Shown here: one piece after another, positions 9,043-16,403 of the stretch
Layout of the letters: every line of letters starts with the position of its first letter
How positions within the stretch are numbered: the first letter of the stretch is position 1
Source of the DNA: Paenibacillus sp. FSL K6-1096
Lineage (GTDB): Bacteria > Bacillota > Bacilli > Paenibacillales > Paenibacillaceae
Length of the DNA: 64,000 nucleotides
Assembly (NCBI RefSeq): GCF_037977055.1
Contig: NZ_CP150274.1
Location: 6,448,001-6,512,000, forward strand
Direction of reading: 5' to 3'
Translations under genes and position numbers: made by a program
The notes under the pieces: model-generated
What the model was told of the DNA's origin: nothing
The model's database searches: none
The model's input: only the letters and a program-made list of their open reading frames with translations

Positions 9043-10605
9043 ATGGCGAAAAAAACAGGGATGTACCTGCTGGCAATTTCACTTTTGCTCGGCATCCTGT
9101 TCAATGGTTCGGCGGTTAGCGCAGCGACTTTTAATAACCCGTTCATCTATGCCGATGCCCCGGACAATGATGTCATCCGGGTGGGCAATGTCTATTATAT
9201 GACCAGCACCACCATGCATATGAATCCCGGCGTCCCCATCATGAAATCTTATGATCTGGTCAACTGGGAGATTGTGAACTATGTCTACGATACCTATGCG
9301 AACGGGGATGCCCAGAATTTGAACAACGGGCAGAACGAATACGGCAAAGGCTCGTGGGCCAGCAGCCTCCGGTACAATAACGGTATCTACTATGTGTCCT
9401 TCGGGTCCAATGCTACCGGCCGGACCTATATCTATCAGACGACGAACATCGAGAGCGGCCCGTGGACCTCGTCGGTCCTGGGCAGCTACTATCACGATGC
9501 CTCGCTGCTGTTCGATAACGGCCGGGTCTTCCTGGTGTATGGTGTGGATAACATCAGCCTGATTGAGCTGACGGCAGATGCCAAGGCGATCAAGTCCGGC
9601 GGACTGAATCAGGTCATTATTCCAAATTCCAGTAATATTGCGGGTTCAAGCTTCATCGTGAAGGCGGAAGGCGCACATATCCAGAAGATCAACGGGTATT
9701 ATTATGTCTTCCTGATCTGCTGGCCCTCGGGAAGCGGGCGCACCCAGCTAACCTACCGTTCGGCTAACTTAACCGGCGGTTATACAGGCCAGGTGTCGCT
9801 TAACGATTCAGGCATTGCCCAGGGCGGCATTGTGGACACGCCGTCCGGCTCCTGGTATGCCATGCTCTTCAGAGACAGCGGGGCGGTCGGGCGTATGCCG
9901 TACCTGATTCCCGTGACCTGGTCTAACAACTGGCCGGTCTTCGGAACCGGCGGCAAAGCGCCGCGGACGCTGAACCTGCCGGTGGAAGGGTATCCGGTGA
10001 AGAAGGTGTATGCGTCTGACGAGTTCAATGCGGGTTCGTCAGGGACAGGGCTGGCCAAGGTATGGCAGTGGAACCACAATCCCGATAACTCGAAGTGGTC
10101 GCTGACCCAGCGCTCCGGGTTCATGCGGCTGACGACCGGCAAGGTGAGTACAAGCATACTGGATGCCCGCAACACGCTGACCCAGCGGACATTCGGACCG
10201 AAGAGCACGGCCGCCACCGCCCTGGAGACAGGCGGAATGAAGGACGGGGATGTTGCCGGACTGGCTGCTTTTCAGGCTAAATACGGCTTCGTTGGTGTGA
10301 AAGTATCGGGCAGCTCTAAGTCAATTGTCATGGTCAACGCCAGCTCTGGAGCTATGGCTGAAGTGGCGAATGTGCCGCTCAGCCAGAATAGAGTCTATCT
10401 GAAGGTAGTCTGCGACTTCACCAATCAGACGGACAAGGCTTATTTCTACTATAGTCCGGATGGAAACAGCTGGACGGCAGTAGGGAATACGCTGCAAATG
10501 TCTTATACTATGCCTCATTTCATGGGCTACCGCTTTGCCTTGTTCAACTATGCCACGAAGGCTGCGGGCGGCTATGCGGATTTCGATTATCTGCGGCTGG
10601 AATAG
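9043..10605 (+). CDS. Secreted GH43 beta-xylosidase/arabinofuranosidase
   Basis: ATG 9043 follows a GGGGGAGGG ribosome site; 520 residues. Signal peptide (about 1-28, ending AVSAA), GH43 propeller (about 30-320) and a C-terminal beta-sandwich like GH43_C2 (about 330-520, beginning YASDEFNAG). Likely catalytic residues are the base Asp in ADAPDNDV (residues 38-43), Asp152 in YHDASLLFD and Glu209 in KAEGAHI. The segment STTMHMNPGVPIMKS is typical of GH43 subfamilies with beta-xylosidase or arabinofuranosidase activity. Starts 28 bp after xynD. Export is unusual for a beta-xylosidase, so extracellular debranching or exo-arabinanase activity is possible. Confidence 0.88.
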   Translation: MAKKTGMYLLAISLLLGILFNGSAVSAATFNNPFIYADAPDNDVIRVGNVYYMTSTTMHMNPGVPIMKSYDLVNWEIVNYVYDTYANGDAQNLNNGQNEYGKGSWASSLRYNNGIYYVSFGSNATGRTYIYQTTNIESGPWTSSVLGSYYHDASLLFDNGRVFLVYGVDNISLIELTADAKAIKSGGLNQVIIPNSSNIAGSSFIVKAEGAHIQKINGYYYVFLICWPSGSGRTQLTYRSANLTGGYTGQVSLNDSGIAQGGIVDTPSGSWYAMLFRDSGAVGRMPYLIPVTWSNNWPVFGTGGKAPRTLNLPVEGYPVKKVYASDEFNAGSSGTGLAKVWQWNHNPDNSKWSLTQRSGFMRLTTGKVSTSILDARNTLTQRTFGPKSTAATALETGGMKDGDVAGLAAFQAKYGFVGVKVSGSSKSIVMVNASSGAMAEVANVPLSQNRVYLKVVCDFTNQTDKAYFYYSPDGNSWTAVGNTLQMSYTMPHFMGYRFALFNYATKAAGGYADFDYLRLE

Positions 10606-10650
10606 CTTGTTTGCTTTTGAAACCAATTATGAAGAAGGAGATGTATTCAA

Positions 10651-11712
10651 TTGAAGAACAGAATTAAGAAGGTTGTGGGCGGGCTGGCCTTAGCCAGTGT
10701 TCTGCTCACATCGGTGATGGCAGGGAGTGCCAGCGCGGCCATTACCAACGGCTCCAAGTTCCTGGGGAACATCATTGCCGGAAGCGCACCAAGCAATTTC
10801 ACTACCTACTGGAATCAGGTAACGCCAGAGAATGGCACCAAATGGGGCTCCATCGAAGGCAACCGCAACCAGATGAACTGGGGCAACGCGGATATGATCT
10901 ATAACTATGCGATTAGCAAGAACATCCCGTTCAAATTCCATACCCTGGTCTGGGGAAGCCAGGAGCCAAACTGGGTGGCCGGCTTGTCGGCAGCGGAGCA
11001 GAAGGCGGAGATCAGCTCCTTCATTGCGCAGGCAGGCCAGCGTTATTCCGCGAAGACTGCTTACGTGGATGTCGTCAATGAGCCGCTGCATGCCAAGCCT
11101 TCGTACCGCAATGCTATTGGCGGCGATGGAAGCACCGGCTGGGACTGGGTGATCTGGTCCTTCCAGCAGGCCAGAGCCGCATTCCCGAACGCCAAGCTGC
11201 ACCTCAATGACTACGGCATTATCGGTGATCCCAGCGCGGCTGACAAATATGTGAATATTATTAATATCCTGAAGTCCAGAGGTCTGATCGACGGCATCGG
11301 CATTCAGTGCCACTACTTCAATATGGATAATGTCAGTGTGAGCACGATGAATACGGTGCTGAACAAGCTCGCGGCGACCGGCCTGCCGATCTATGTCTCT
11401 GAGCTGGACATCACCGGCGATGACAATACGCAGCTTGCCAGATACCAAACGAAGTTCCCGGTACTGTGGAACCATCCTTCGGTCAAGGGCATTACCCTGT
11501 GGGGCTACATCCAGAATCAGACCTGGGCATCGGGCACCCACCTGGTGAACTCCAACGGTACAGAACGTCCGGCGCTGAAATGGCTGAAGCAATACCTGGG
11601 CGGCTCGTCAGCCCTGATGGAAACCACCGGCAGCCAGGACCTCACTGACGCTAGTGTGCCTCAACCGGACAGCGTAGTCCAACCGGAGCTTGAGGCAGTT
11701 CCGGGCGAGTAA
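10651..11712 (+). CDS. Secreted GH10 endo-1,4-beta-xylanase
   Basis: Backbone-cleaving xylanase of 353 residues. TTG 10651 is the start: GAAGGAG lies 10 bp upstream and the nearby ATG at 10641 is out of frame. Signal peptide about 1-30, then a compact single GH10 barrel (about 31-318) without binding modules. Acid/base Glu144 lies in DVVNEPLH and nucleophile Glu251 in YVSELDITG. The fold ends near WLKQYLGG. A further 34 residues (ALMETTGSQDL onward) are not GH10-like, and their last part is encoded by the first unit of a 38-bp tandem repeat that also supplies the stop codon. Last gene of the arabinoxylan cluster. Confidence 0.93.
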   Translation: MKNRIKKVVGGLALASVLLTSVMAGSASAAITNGSKFLGNIIAGSAPSNFTTYWNQVTPENGTKWGSIEGNRNQMNWGNADMIYNYAISKNIPFKFHTLVWGSQEPNWVAGLSAAEQKAEISSFIAQAGQRYSAKTAYVDVVNEPLHAKPSYRNAIGGDGSTGWDWVIWSFQQARAAFPNAKLHLNDYGIIGDPSAADKYVNIINILKSRGLIDGIGIQCHYFNMDNVSVSTMNTVLNKLAATGLPIYVSELDITGDDNTQLARYQTKFPVLWNHPSVKGITLWGYIQNQTWASGTHLVNSNGTERPALKWLKQYLGGSSALMETTGSQDLTDASVPQPDSVVQPELEAVPGE

Positions 11713-11836
11713 GCTCGTAGGCGTTGCTTGAGGCCGTTCCGGCTGAGTAAGCTCGTAGGCGTTGCTGGAGACCGTTCGGCTGAGTAGGCTCATAAGCGTT
11801 GCTGGAGGCAGTTCCGGCTGAGTAGGCTCATAAGCA
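11682..11836 (+). repeat. 38-bp tandem repeat, about four units, overlapping the xylanase 3' end
   Basis: GAGTAAGCTCGTAGGCGTTG-type units recur with GAGTA at 11707, 11745, 11782 and 11820, so spacings are 38, 37 and 38 bp. Shared parts include GTTCCGGCTGAGTA. The first unit encodes the xylanase C-terminus and its TAA stop. It is distinct in sequence from the 51-bp family that begins 70 bp further on. Confidence 0.85.
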
Positions 11837-11903
11837 TGATAAAGGCTGTTCCCCATGCGCTGCAAGTCGCGCCGGGAGCAGTCTTTTTTGAGGCGCGTGG
11901 ACG

Positions 11904-12131
11904 GAATGTAATCGAAAAACCGAACACATTCGGCGTAGCGAATGCGCGTGGGTAGAATGTACGCGAAAAACGGAACACATTGGGTGTGGCGGAGGCGAGT
12001 GGACGGAATGTATGCGAAAAACCGAACACATTGGGTGTGGCGTAGGCGCGTGGGCGGAATGTATGCGAAAAAGCGAACATATTGGACGTGACGTAGGCGA
12101 ATGGGCAGAATGTATGCGAAAAAGCGAACAC
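11904..12131 (+). repeat. 51-bp hairpin repeat array 1 (5 units)
   Basis: The motif GAACACATT or a close variant recurs at 11922, 11973, 12024, 12075 and 12126, exactly 51 bp apart. Each unit has a 26-nt core: AATGTATGCG or AATGTAATCG, an A-rich loop, then CGAACACATT. The arms are partly complementary, ending AATGT and ACATT. A GC-rich linker (like GGCGTGGCGGAGGCGCGTGG) completes the unit. Units differ by point changes but not in length. Located between the xylanase gene and the nuclease-like gene at 12320. Confidence 0.95.
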
Positions 12132-12237
12132 ATTTTGCTTCTGGAGCTGGCCCGTACAGCAGTTTTCTATCTGCATCTTGCGTTCTATGACCAAAAGTGG
12201 CACACTAAAATTAGTTATACTAAACGTGGCAAAGAAT

Positions 12238-12278
12238 GCCCCGCTCCCTTCTATCTTTAGAAGGCGGCGGGGCTTTGT
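12238..12278 (+). terminator. Rho-independent terminator after repeat array 1
   Basis: GCCCCGC (12238) pairs with GCGGGGC (12267-12273), with an inner CTTCT/AGAAG stem, and is followed by TTTG. It would stop readthrough from the hemicellulase cluster before the gene at 12320. A TATACT (12216-12221) just upstream lacks a convincing -35 box. Confidence 0.75.
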
Positions 12279-12319
12279 GCGTTCAGACATTAATTTCATT
12301 GTAGAGCGAGGGGATTGAA

Positions 12320-13000
12320 GTGGGATTTACTGAAGAACATGACCAATGGTTAAACCATCATTTGAAACGAAGAAAGGGGGAGCGGCTTGATGCGCTCAAG
12401 CGGGGACACAGCTACGGTAACCGCTTATTCGTAGAATGTGTGTGGTGGCCGCTTGTTGGACATTTTCACGGACTCCATCCGGAATATGAAGTTAAGGACT
12501 GGCGCGGGAGATCCTATTTTATTGATTTACTGTGGAAGGTTGGTTCCTCACGTATTGCATTCGAGATTATGGATTATGGTTCGCATGGCACCGACCGGAG
12601 CAAATACCGGATGGACTTGAATCGCGGTCTCTTCCTGCAGTCTCAGGACTATATGGTGCTCTATATCTCGCTGGATGAGATGAAAGAAAATCCGTCCTTT
12701 GTCCTCTCCACACTGCGGAACCTGCTGTTTCCCTATTTGTCAGCAGCAGCTGCTAATGGAAGCACAGAGAAACCCTATTCCAGAATTGAACGGGATTTGA
12801 TGCGGTTAGCCATTCGTAACCACCGTGTCCTCCGTCCGGGTGATGCAGCGAGAGAGCTTGAGCTTCATACCATGACAATTATTAAGTACAGCCGTATGCT
12901 GGTGGATAAGGGAAAATTTCGCCCTGTAGCGAGAGGGACATCTCCACGGGTTACATACTACGAGTACATAGGTACAATTCAAAGTCCTGATCTGGTCTGA
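12320..13000 (+). CDS. VSR/DUF559-like (PD-(D/E)XK fold) protein with C-terminal winged helix
   Basis: 226 residues from GTG 12320, with GAGGGG upstream. No exact family name can be given. Residues about 55-150 look like a VSR/DUF559-type nuclease core: YFIDLLW, a strand IAFEIMDYG, then NRGLFLQSQDYMVLYISLDE followed by a helix, matching the order Asp, Glu-x-Lys, R-x-x-fL-x-x-x-Y. The expected lysine of E-x-K is methionine here (EIM), so catalysis may be lost. Residues about 165-226 resemble a winged helix (GDAARELELHTMTIIKYSRM). It could be a DNA-binding regulator derived from a nuclease. It sits alone between repeat arrays 1 and 2. Confidence 0.6.
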   Translation: MGFTEEHDQWLNHHLKRRKGERLDALKRGHSYGNRLFVECVWWPLVGHFHGLHPEYEVKDWRGRSYFIDLLWKVGSSRIAFEIMDYGSHGTDRSKYRMDLNRGLFLQSQDYMVLYISLDEMKENPSFVLSTLRNLLFPYLSAAAANGSTEKPYSRIERDLMRLAIRNHRVLRPGDAARELELHTMTIIKYSRMLVDKGKFRPVARGTSPRVTYYEYIGTIQSPDLV

Positions 13001-13022
13001 AGACTGGAAAGGCGCCCGGTCG

Positions 13023-13456
13023 GAGTGTAATTGAAAACCGAACACATTGGGCGTGGCGGAGGCGTGGGGGCCAAATGTATGCGAAAAACCGAACACATTG
13101 GGCGTGGCGGAGGTGCGTGGAGCAAATATATGCGAAAAACCGAACACATTCGGCGCTGAGGAGGCGCGTGGACCAAATGTATGTGAAAAACCGAACACAT
13201 TGGACGTGGCGGATGAGCGTGGAGCAAATATATGCGAAAAACTGAACACATTCGGCGCTGAGGAGGCGCGTGGAGCAAATGTATGCGAAAAAACGAACAC
13301 ATTCGGCGTGGCGGAGGCACATGGACCAAATGTATGCGAAAAACCGAACACATTGGGCGTGGCGGAGGCGCGTGGGCCAAATGTATGCGAAAAACCGAAC
13401 ACATTGGACGTGGCGGAGGCGTGGTGGCCAAATGTATGCGAAAAACCGAACACATT
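13023..13456 (+). repeat. 51-bp hairpin repeat array 2 (9 units)
   Basis: GAACACATT recurs at 13040, 13091, 13142, 13193, 13244, 13295, 13346, 13397 and 13448, each exactly 51 bp apart, in the same orientation as arrays 1 and 3. Cores read CAAATGTATGCG, an A-loop, then CCGAACACATT. Linkers fall into two types (GGGCGTGGCGGAGGCG and CGGCGCTGAGGAGGCG) used in mixed order. It starts 22 bp after the stop at 13000 and fills the gap between two convergent genes, ending 29 bp before the AraC stop. Every frame crosses it open because 51 is a multiple of three and the unit has no stops. Confidence 0.97.
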
Positions 13457-13484
13457 GGACGCTGCGGAGCCCCCGCCATCCCCC

Positions 13485-14318
13485 TCACCCCCTGTCCACC
13501 CCAGCAAGCGCCACCTTCCCTTCCTTATAAGCCTTCCGGTACTGCGACGGCGTGTACGTGGTCACCTTCTTGAAGATCTTCGAGAAGTACAGCGGGTCGT
13601 GGTAGCCGACCGAGTACGACAATGACTTGACCGACAGGCGCGATTCGCCGAGCAGCTCGCAGGCGCGCCGGACCCGGAAGGCGGTCAGATAGCCGGAGAT
13701 GGACATGCCGGTCGCTTTCTTGAACAGCCGGAACAGGTAGCTGCGCTCGATTTTGACATATTCGACGACATCCAGCACCGACAGCGAGGACTTCCAGTAG
13801 TTACTCTCGATGTAGGCCTTGGCGGAACCGGCATAATCCTTCTTGGCCGCCGCCTGCTCACTCGGATAATACTCCATGTAGTACGACAGCAGCAGATGGA
13901 GTCCCGCCTCCGCACGCTCCCGCGCATACGGCTCCAGCTCATTCGCCTTCACCCGGCCGAACAGGGGACTCAGATCCTGCGGCGCAGGCAGCACGGCAAC
14001 GGGCTGTTCCGGGGTCAGGTGAATCATGTCCAGCAGCCGCAAGGCTTCGGACCCGCTGAATTCTATCCAGCAATACGCCCACGGGTCCTGCGGATCAGGA
14101 TAATAATACACCTCCATCTGCGGAAAAATCATAAAGCTGCCGCCCGCCTCCACCGGAAATATCCCCTGCCCGGTCTCCAGAAAGCCCCTGCCGCTTACGA
14201 TATAATGCAGCGCATAGACATCGCGTACGCCCGGTCCCCACCGGTGCAGATTGGCAGGCTTATATCCGTTTCCTTTCACCATAGGCCCCTCGCTGAGCCC
14301 GTGTTCTCTTGAATTCAT
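13485..14318 (-). CDS. AraC-family transcriptional regulator with N-terminal cupin
   Basis: 277 residues from ATG 14318; GTG 14327 is an alternative closer to AAAGGA. The much longer open frame upstream runs into the opposite gene and is not used. The N-terminal half is a cupin-like sugar-binding domain (LHYIVSGRGFLETG, then GGSFMIFPQMEVYYYPD). The C-terminal half has two AraC helix-turn-helices (LSVLDVVEYVKIERSYLFR and SVKSLSYSVGYHDPLYFSK). It diverges from the importer operon at 14482 and probably activates it in response to an internalised sugar. Confidence 0.88.
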   Translation of the reverse strand: MNSREHGLSEGPMVKGNGYKPANLHRWGPGVRDVYALHYIVSGRGFLETGQGIFPVEAGGSFMIFPQMEVYYYPDPQDPWAYCWIEFSGSEALRLLDMIHLTPEQPVAVLPAPQDLSPLFGRVKANELEPYARERAEAGLHLLLSYYMEYYPSEQAAAKKDYAGSAKAYIESNYWKSSLSVLDVVEYVKIERSYLFRLFKKATGMSISGYLTAFRVRRACELLGESRLSVKSLSYSVGYHDPLYFSKIFKKVTTYTPSQYRKAYKEGKVALAGVDRG

Positions 14319-14403
14319 CGTCAGCACCGTATCCTTTACGCTAAGCTTAGTACTCTTACTATAAGCCGAATCCGGCAAATACACAAAGACCCGCCTGTAA
14401 AAA

Positions 14404-14417
14404 TGACAACGCTTTCT
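14404..14417 (+). promoter_or_regulatory. Putative cre site in the AraC/importer divergent region
   Basis: TGACAACGCTTTCT fits the looser cre form TGWNANCGNTNWCA except for the last base (T for A). It lies 65 bp before the permease start and could mediate CcpA repression of the importer. Confidence 0.45.
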
Positions 14418-14481
14418 TAAGAATGTTGGCTTACGCCGCACCTCACGCCGCAGGTAAACTGAATGTAAAGGAGGAGCGAAT

Positions 14482-15465
14482 ATGGAACTGGATACACAGC
14501 CAAGAACTCCCGGAACCGGGGGCGGCCGCGGGCCGCTTTTATGGAAACGCTTCAAAAAACAGAAGATCCTGCATTTGTTCGTCGGACTCGGCATGATCTA
14601 TCTGCTGATCTTCGCCTACACTCCGATGTTTGGTATTCTGATGGCCTTCAAGGACTACAGCATCTCCAGCGGCATCAAGGGGATCTTCACCAGCGACTGG
14701 GTCGGCCTGAAGTATTTCGATGAATTCGTACATGACTATCAGTTCGGCAAGCTGGTCCGCAACACGCTGGTCCTTAGCCTGCTGAAGGTGATCTTCGCCT
14801 TCCCGGCGCCGATTCTGCTGGCGATTCTGCTCAATGAAGTAAGGCATATGGCCTTCAAAAGATTCGTGCAGACGATCAGCTACCTGCCGCATTTCATCTC
14901 ATGGGTGGTAGTGGTCGGTGTCTCCTACGCCTTCCTGTCCGCAGATGTCGGGGTAGTCAATAAGGCGCTGATAGGGATGGGCTTCATCGATGAGCCGCTC
15001 GGCTTCCTGACCAGTCCGAATTACTTCTGGGGGCTGGCGGTAGGGAGCGCGGTGTGGAAGGAGATGGGCTGGTGGACGATTATTTTTCTGGCGGCGATCT
15101 CGGGCATCAGCCCGTCGCTCTATGAAGCTGCGCAGATTGACGGAGCCGGAAGGCTGGCGCGCATCCGCTATATCACCCTGCCGGGGATGAAGGGAACAAT
15201 CGTAGTCGTGCTGGTCCTGACCATCGGCAGCATCCTCGGCGGCGGGCTGGTCGGCTCCAACTTCGAGCAGGCGTACCTGTTCGGCAACAGCATCAATAAC
15301 CCGACCTCGGAAATTGTCCAGACCTACGCCTTCAGGGTGGGCCTCAGTGACGGACGGTTCTCCTATGCGGCGGCGATCGATCTCATCCAATCTGTTATTT
15401 CGGTCATACTGATCTTCAGCAGTAACTTTATAGCCAAACGGGTGTCAGGCTCAAGTCTGTTCTAG
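14482..15465 (+). CDS. Oligosaccharide ABC transporter permease, LplB type
   Basis: 327 residues, start ATG 14482 after AAGGAGG. A cytoplasmic N-terminus with a Gly/Arg-rich stretch precedes six hydrophobic segments. The binding-protein-dependent permease loop reads EAAQIDGAG near residue 215. SYLPHFISWVVVVG and YEAAQ are characteristic of the LplB/YtcP class. First gene of a permease-permease-binding protein operon. No ATPase is encoded, which is normal for this class and implies a shared MsmX-type ATPase elsewhere. Substrate unknown; nearby xylanolytic genes suggest a hemicellulose oligosaccharide. Confidence 0.9.
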   Translation: MELDTQPRTPGTGGGRGPLLWKRFKKQKILHLFVGLGMIYLLIFAYTPMFGILMAFKDYSISSGIKGIFTSDWVGLKYFDEFVHDYQFGKLVRNTLVLSLLKVIFAFPAPILLAILLNEVRHMAFKRFVQTISYLPHFISWVVVVGVSYAFLSADVGVVNKALIGMGFIDEPLGFLTSPNYFWGLAVGSAVWKEMGWWTIIFLAAISGISPSLYEAAQIDGAGRLARIRYITLPGMKGTIVVVLVLTIGSILGGGLVGSNFEQAYLFGNSINNPTSEIVQTYAFRVGLSDGRFSYAAAIDLIQSVISVILIFSSNFIAKRVSGSSLF

Positions 15466-15482
15466 AGAGAGGAGGTTAAACT

Positions 15483-16364
15483 ATGCTCAAGAGCCAGCGA
15501 CAGAAGGATCTCATCTTCGACAGTATCATCTATGCGGTCTTGTTCATCATCATGCTCACCATGCTCTATCCGTTCTATTACGTGCTGATTGCCTCCTTCA
15601 ACAAAGGCTCTGACTCGCTGCTGGGCGGCATGTATCTGTGGCCCCGGAACTTCACACTGGAGAACTACCGGATGTTTATCGATGATCCCAAATGGTTAAA
15701 AGCCTTTCTGGTCAGCGTGCTGCGGACCGTATCAGGAACTCTGCTTGGACTGCTGCTCACCAGTATCGTTGCTTACGGGCTGTCACACAGGGATTTGCTG
15801 TTCAGCAAGGTCTATTTTACAGTGATCGTATTCGCGATGTACTTCTCCGGCGGCCTGATTCCTTACTATGTGGTGCTGCGTTCACTGGGTCTGCTTAATT
15901 CCTTTGCAGTCTACATTATCCCTTCAATGCTCAGCACGTTCTTCCTGCTCATCGCCATCTCGTTCTTCCGCGAGATTCCCGGCGAGCTTAAGGAGTCGGC
16001 ACATATCGATGGGGCCGGGGAGCTTACGATTTTCTTCCGCATTATTCTGCCGGTCTCCACACCGGTGCTGGCTACCATGGCCTTGTTCATGGGGGTCGGG
16101 CAGTGGAACTCCTGGCTCGATTCGGCATATTTCGTCCAGTCCGAGGAGCTGCGCACGATGGCCTTCCGCATGATGGAGGTCATCAACAAGAGCAATTCCC
16201 CGATGGATTCCATCGCGGTGGCGAACAGTGCCTCGGCCGGAGTGACCAGCTTCTCGCTGCAGGTGACTTCAATGGTAGTATCCATTGTGCCGATTATCTG
16301 TGTGTACCCGTTCCTGCAAAAGTACTTCGTACACGGAATCATGCTGGGTTCAGTCAAAGGCTAG
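15483..16364 (+). CDS. Oligosaccharide ABC transporter permease, LplC type
   Basis: 293 residues, ATG 15483 after GAGAGGAGG. Six membrane segments are visible, with the coupling loop KESAHIDGAGE near residue 178, MYFSGGLIPYYVV near residue 120, and a C-terminus FVHGIMLGSVKG typical of LplC/YtcP partners. It follows the LplB-type gene by 17 bp and would pair with it. Confidence 0.9.
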   Translation: MLKSQRQKDLIFDSIIYAVLFIIMLTMLYPFYYVLIASFNKGSDSLLGGMYLWPRNFTLENYRMFIDDPKWLKAFLVSVLRTVSGTLLGLLLTSIVAYGLSHRDLLFSKVYFTVIVFAMYFSGGLIPYYVVLRSLGLLNSFAVYIIPSMLSTFFLLIAISFFREIPGELKESAHIDGAGELTIFFRIILPVSTPVLATMALFMGVGQWNSWLDSAYFVQSEELRTMAFRMMEVINKSNSPMDSIAVANSASAGVTSFSLQVTSMVVSIVPIICVYPFLQKYFVHGIMLGSVKG

Positions 16365-16403
16365 ACTGCAGCTTACAAATCATTCAATCATGGAGGGATT
16401 AGC

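Noticed and set aside
12216..12278. Small RNA between TATACT and the terminator
   Set aside because: No convincing -35 box at the right distance; the hairpin is explained as the end of the upstream transcript.
13023..13456. CRISPR array
   Set aside because: Regular spacing suggested it, but the linkers are similar to each other, the cores vary, and no cas gene is nearby.
13047..13625. Protein with nine 17-residue repeats (GVAEARGPNVCEKPNTL type)
   Set aside because: 51 bp is a multiple of three and the unit lacks stops in several frames on both strands, so open frames arise automatically. There is no ribosome site, and the frame runs antisense into the AraC gene. The paired arm changes in array 3 fit a hairpin rather than a peptide.
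14319..14594. N-terminal extension of the AraC regulator
   Set aside because: The frame is open to 14594 but overlaps the importer start and promoter region and is not AraC-like; the family begins near 14318.
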